Source of the DNA: CAZTLE01 sp964614415
Lineage (GTDB): Bacteria; Bacteroidota; Bacteroidia; Flavobacteriales; Flavobacteriaceae
Direction: 5' to 3'
Length of the DNA: 14,459 nt
Assembly: GCA_964614415.1 (NCBI GenBank)
Contig: CAZTLE010000104.1
Span: 1 to 14,459, forward strand
Made by a program: the position numbers and the translations under genes. Positions 12,998 through 14,459 of the stretch are shown piece by piece. Position 1 is the first letter of the stretch; each line of letters begins with the position of its first letter. Under the pieces are notes generated by a model. The model did no database searches and was not told where the DNA came from. It was given only the letters and a program-made list of their open reading frames with translations.

Positions 12998-14459
12998 ATG
13001 AGAGCAGCCGTATCTACTCAGACCACACAGGCCTCCAAAGGAAATCCGCATCAGGGGCACTTTTTTCAGAAGAAGTCAGAAACTGAAAAAACATCAACCT
13101 TCGGACAGCAACAAAGCCCTATGTTCGGCAACACGTCTGGTACATTTTCTACTCCAATAATACAACCTAAATTGACCATCGGTCAACCCAACGATAAATT
13201 TGAACAGGAAGCCGATACCATGGCAGAGAAAGTCACGGCTGCACCGGAGACCAAAGTGCAACGGGCCTGTGCCGCTTGTGAAAAAGAGAAAAGCATCCAA
13301 AAGTCTCCCGAAACCAATCCTCCCATAGAGAAAGAAGGTGTTGTCATGGCAAAGTCCAATGGTGGAAGTTCAGAAGTATCCCCGGCATTGGCGAATCAGT
13401 TGCAAAGCACAAAAGGGGGAGGAGCACCGTTAGCAAAAAATACCAATGATTCTATGAGTCAGGCTTTCGGGTCCGATTTCAGTGAAGTGCGTGTGCATAC
13501 GGGAACCGACGCCATTCAGATGAGCCAGGAACTCAATGCACAGGCCTTTACTCATGGAAAGGACGTCTATTTTAATGACGGCAAGTATCAGCCTGAGTCC
13601 AGTTCAGGAAAAAAATTACTGGCGCACGAATTAACCCATGTTGTGCAGCAGACCGGAACTAAGAAAATGGCACAACCCAAGTCACTGGATGCTGCGGGTG
13701 CGAATCGCGTTTCGAGAAATGCGCCGGATGCCATTCAAAGGGCCGGAGATCCGGCTGCTATTCCAGCGGGTATTGCCTGCCCCACCAGTACGGCAACGGG
13801 CGCTCCGGCTGGTACCGGTGTTCTGTTTGGAGAGAACGCGTCTTCCATTACGGCGGCTCATACGACGCAGCTCACCACTTTTAGAAATAATTGGTATGCG
13901 GGAAGAGGACTTGATAGCATTTTAATACATGGCTATGCCAGCACCGATGGTAGTGACGGGCCCAACTGGACGCTCTCATGTAGCCGCGCCAGGGCCGTCC
14001 GCGGCGAATTGATCCGATTGGGGATACCCTCCTATGCAATTAGTGTGGTGGCCCATGGCGAATCGACCGACTTTGGTGGCAGCTTTTCTCCCAATCGTCG
14101 TGCACAAATAAGCACAACTGCAGGGGGTAATATAATTCCATTCCCGTTTTTTATCTTCGGTAACCTTGACCCACTTGATGATTTTACCGGTCGCAGTACC
14201 ACCGACTTCGGAGTGGGAGAGTCAATAGACCTTAGTTTCTCGTCATTACCTGCGGTTCCTGCCGATCGTTTCGGCGGTCTCGAATGGCATATTGCCAGTG
14301 GCAGTGGAGCACTATCGCTTCTTACTCAAGCCGGAACAGCCACCTATACAGCTCCGGCTACGGCCTCTCCGGTGGTGGTACTTGAATTACGCGTAGCGAC
14401 AGGAGTACTGGCCGGTACTGTTATTACATCAAATACGATTGCCATTGTTGAACCCAGTG
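12998..14459 (+). CDS. DUF4157 (eCIS-core) protein with OmpA-like domain, 3' partial
   Basis: The frame is open from ATG 12998 to the window edge, 487 codons with no stop, so the C-terminus is missing. There is no signal peptide. Residues 1-53 are polar and Gln/Ser/Thr-rich. IIQPKLTIGQPNDKFEQEAD (54-73) is the motif that precedes DUF4157 domains in eCIS-associated proteins, followed by a CAAC pair (Cys91, Cys94). The DUF4157 domain (about 153-218) starts MSQAFGSDFSEVRVHTG and carries HELTH (210-214), the HExxH metal-binding motif. An OmpA-like domain follows (about 272-372): VLFGENASS, HGYASTDGSD, LSCSRARAV, HGES and NRRAQI. Residues of about 376-487 look like a beta-sandwich (TATYTAPATASPVVVLELRV). 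DUF4157 is strongly associated with eCIS loci and their toxins, and the missing 3' part may hold the effector. Proteolytic activity is not established. Confidence 0.9.
   Translation, partial: MRAAVSTQTTQASKGNPHQGHFFQKKSETEKTSTFGQQQSPMFGNTSGTFSTPIIQPKLTIGQPNDKFEQEADTMAEKVTAAPETKVQRACAACEKEKSIQKSPETNPPIEKEGVVMAKSNGGSSEVSPALANQLQSTKGGGAPLAKNTNDSMSQAFGSDFSEVRVHTGTDAIQMSQELNAQAFTHGKDVYFNDGKYQPESSSGKKLLAHELTHVVQQTGTKKMAQPKSLDAAGANRVSRNAPDAIQRAGDPAAIPAGIACPTSTATGAPAGTGVLFGENASSITAAHTTQLTTFRNNWYAGRGLDSILIHGYASTDGSDGPNWTLSCSRARAVRGELIRLGIPSYAISVVAHGESTDFGGSFSPNRRAQISTTAGGNIIPFPFFIFGNLDPLDDFTGRSTTDFGVGESIDLSFSSLPAVPADRFGGLEWHIASGSGALSLLTQAGTATYTAPATASPVVVLELRVATGVLAGTVITSNTIAIVEPS

Noticed and set aside
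1..14459. Search by eye for tRNA, rRNA, CRISPR arrays, insertion sequences and integrase genes
   Set aside because: No cloverleaf, no spaced direct repeats, no transposase motifs or terminal inverted repeats were seen.

Overview
The window looks like a chromosomal segment of a Bacteroidota bacterium, most likely Flavobacteriaceae. One protein carries a C-terminal type IX secretion (T9SS) sorting domain. Small lipoproteins have Bacteroidota-style signals. Ribosome-binding sites are weak, with A/T-rich leaders before ATG, and several upstream regions carry matches to the TAnnTTTG -7 box. I cannot name the genus. No rRNA, tRNA, CRISPR array, insertion sequence or integrase was seen.

Layout. An intrinsic terminator (65-95) closes an upstream transcript. 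It is followed by a small lipoprotein (149-592) and a secreted T9SS-sorted protein (796-1647). The T9SS gene's apparent terminator lies inside the 3' end of a convergent gene for a signal-peptide-less right-handed beta-helix (pectate-lyase-fold) protein (1686-3398, minus). Divergent from that is a 430-aa protein (3683-4975) with the glutamine-rich leader seen on DUF4157/eCIS-associated proteins and an unassigned C-terminal region. Next are a SulP/SLC26-type anion transporter (5088-6737) and two convergent methyltransferases whose stop codons share one CTAG (6970-7608 plus; 7605-8495 minus). A secreted three-repeat, probably beta-trefoil, protein with a C2-like tail follows (8616-9695, minus).

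The right third is one plus-strand block: lipoprotein (9991-10779), seven-helix membrane protein (10789-11433), short HisKA_3 histidine kinase (11409-12215) and NarL/LuxR response regulator (12212-12868). Overlaps or gaps of only a few bases suggest one operon. After 129 bp comes a gene that runs off the right edge (12998-14459+). It encodes a DUF4157 (eCIS-core) HELTH domain, an OmpA-like domain and a beta-sandwich-like region.

Most interesting reading. The 3683 and 12998 proteins both look like the payload or accessory proteins that accompany extracellular contractile injection systems (eCIS), yet no sheath, tube, baseplate or AAA+ gene is present. The beta-helix protein without a signal peptide next to one of them, and the two-component operon just before the other, make a scattered eCIS-cargo neighbourhood plausible. 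That is inference, not something the sequence proves.
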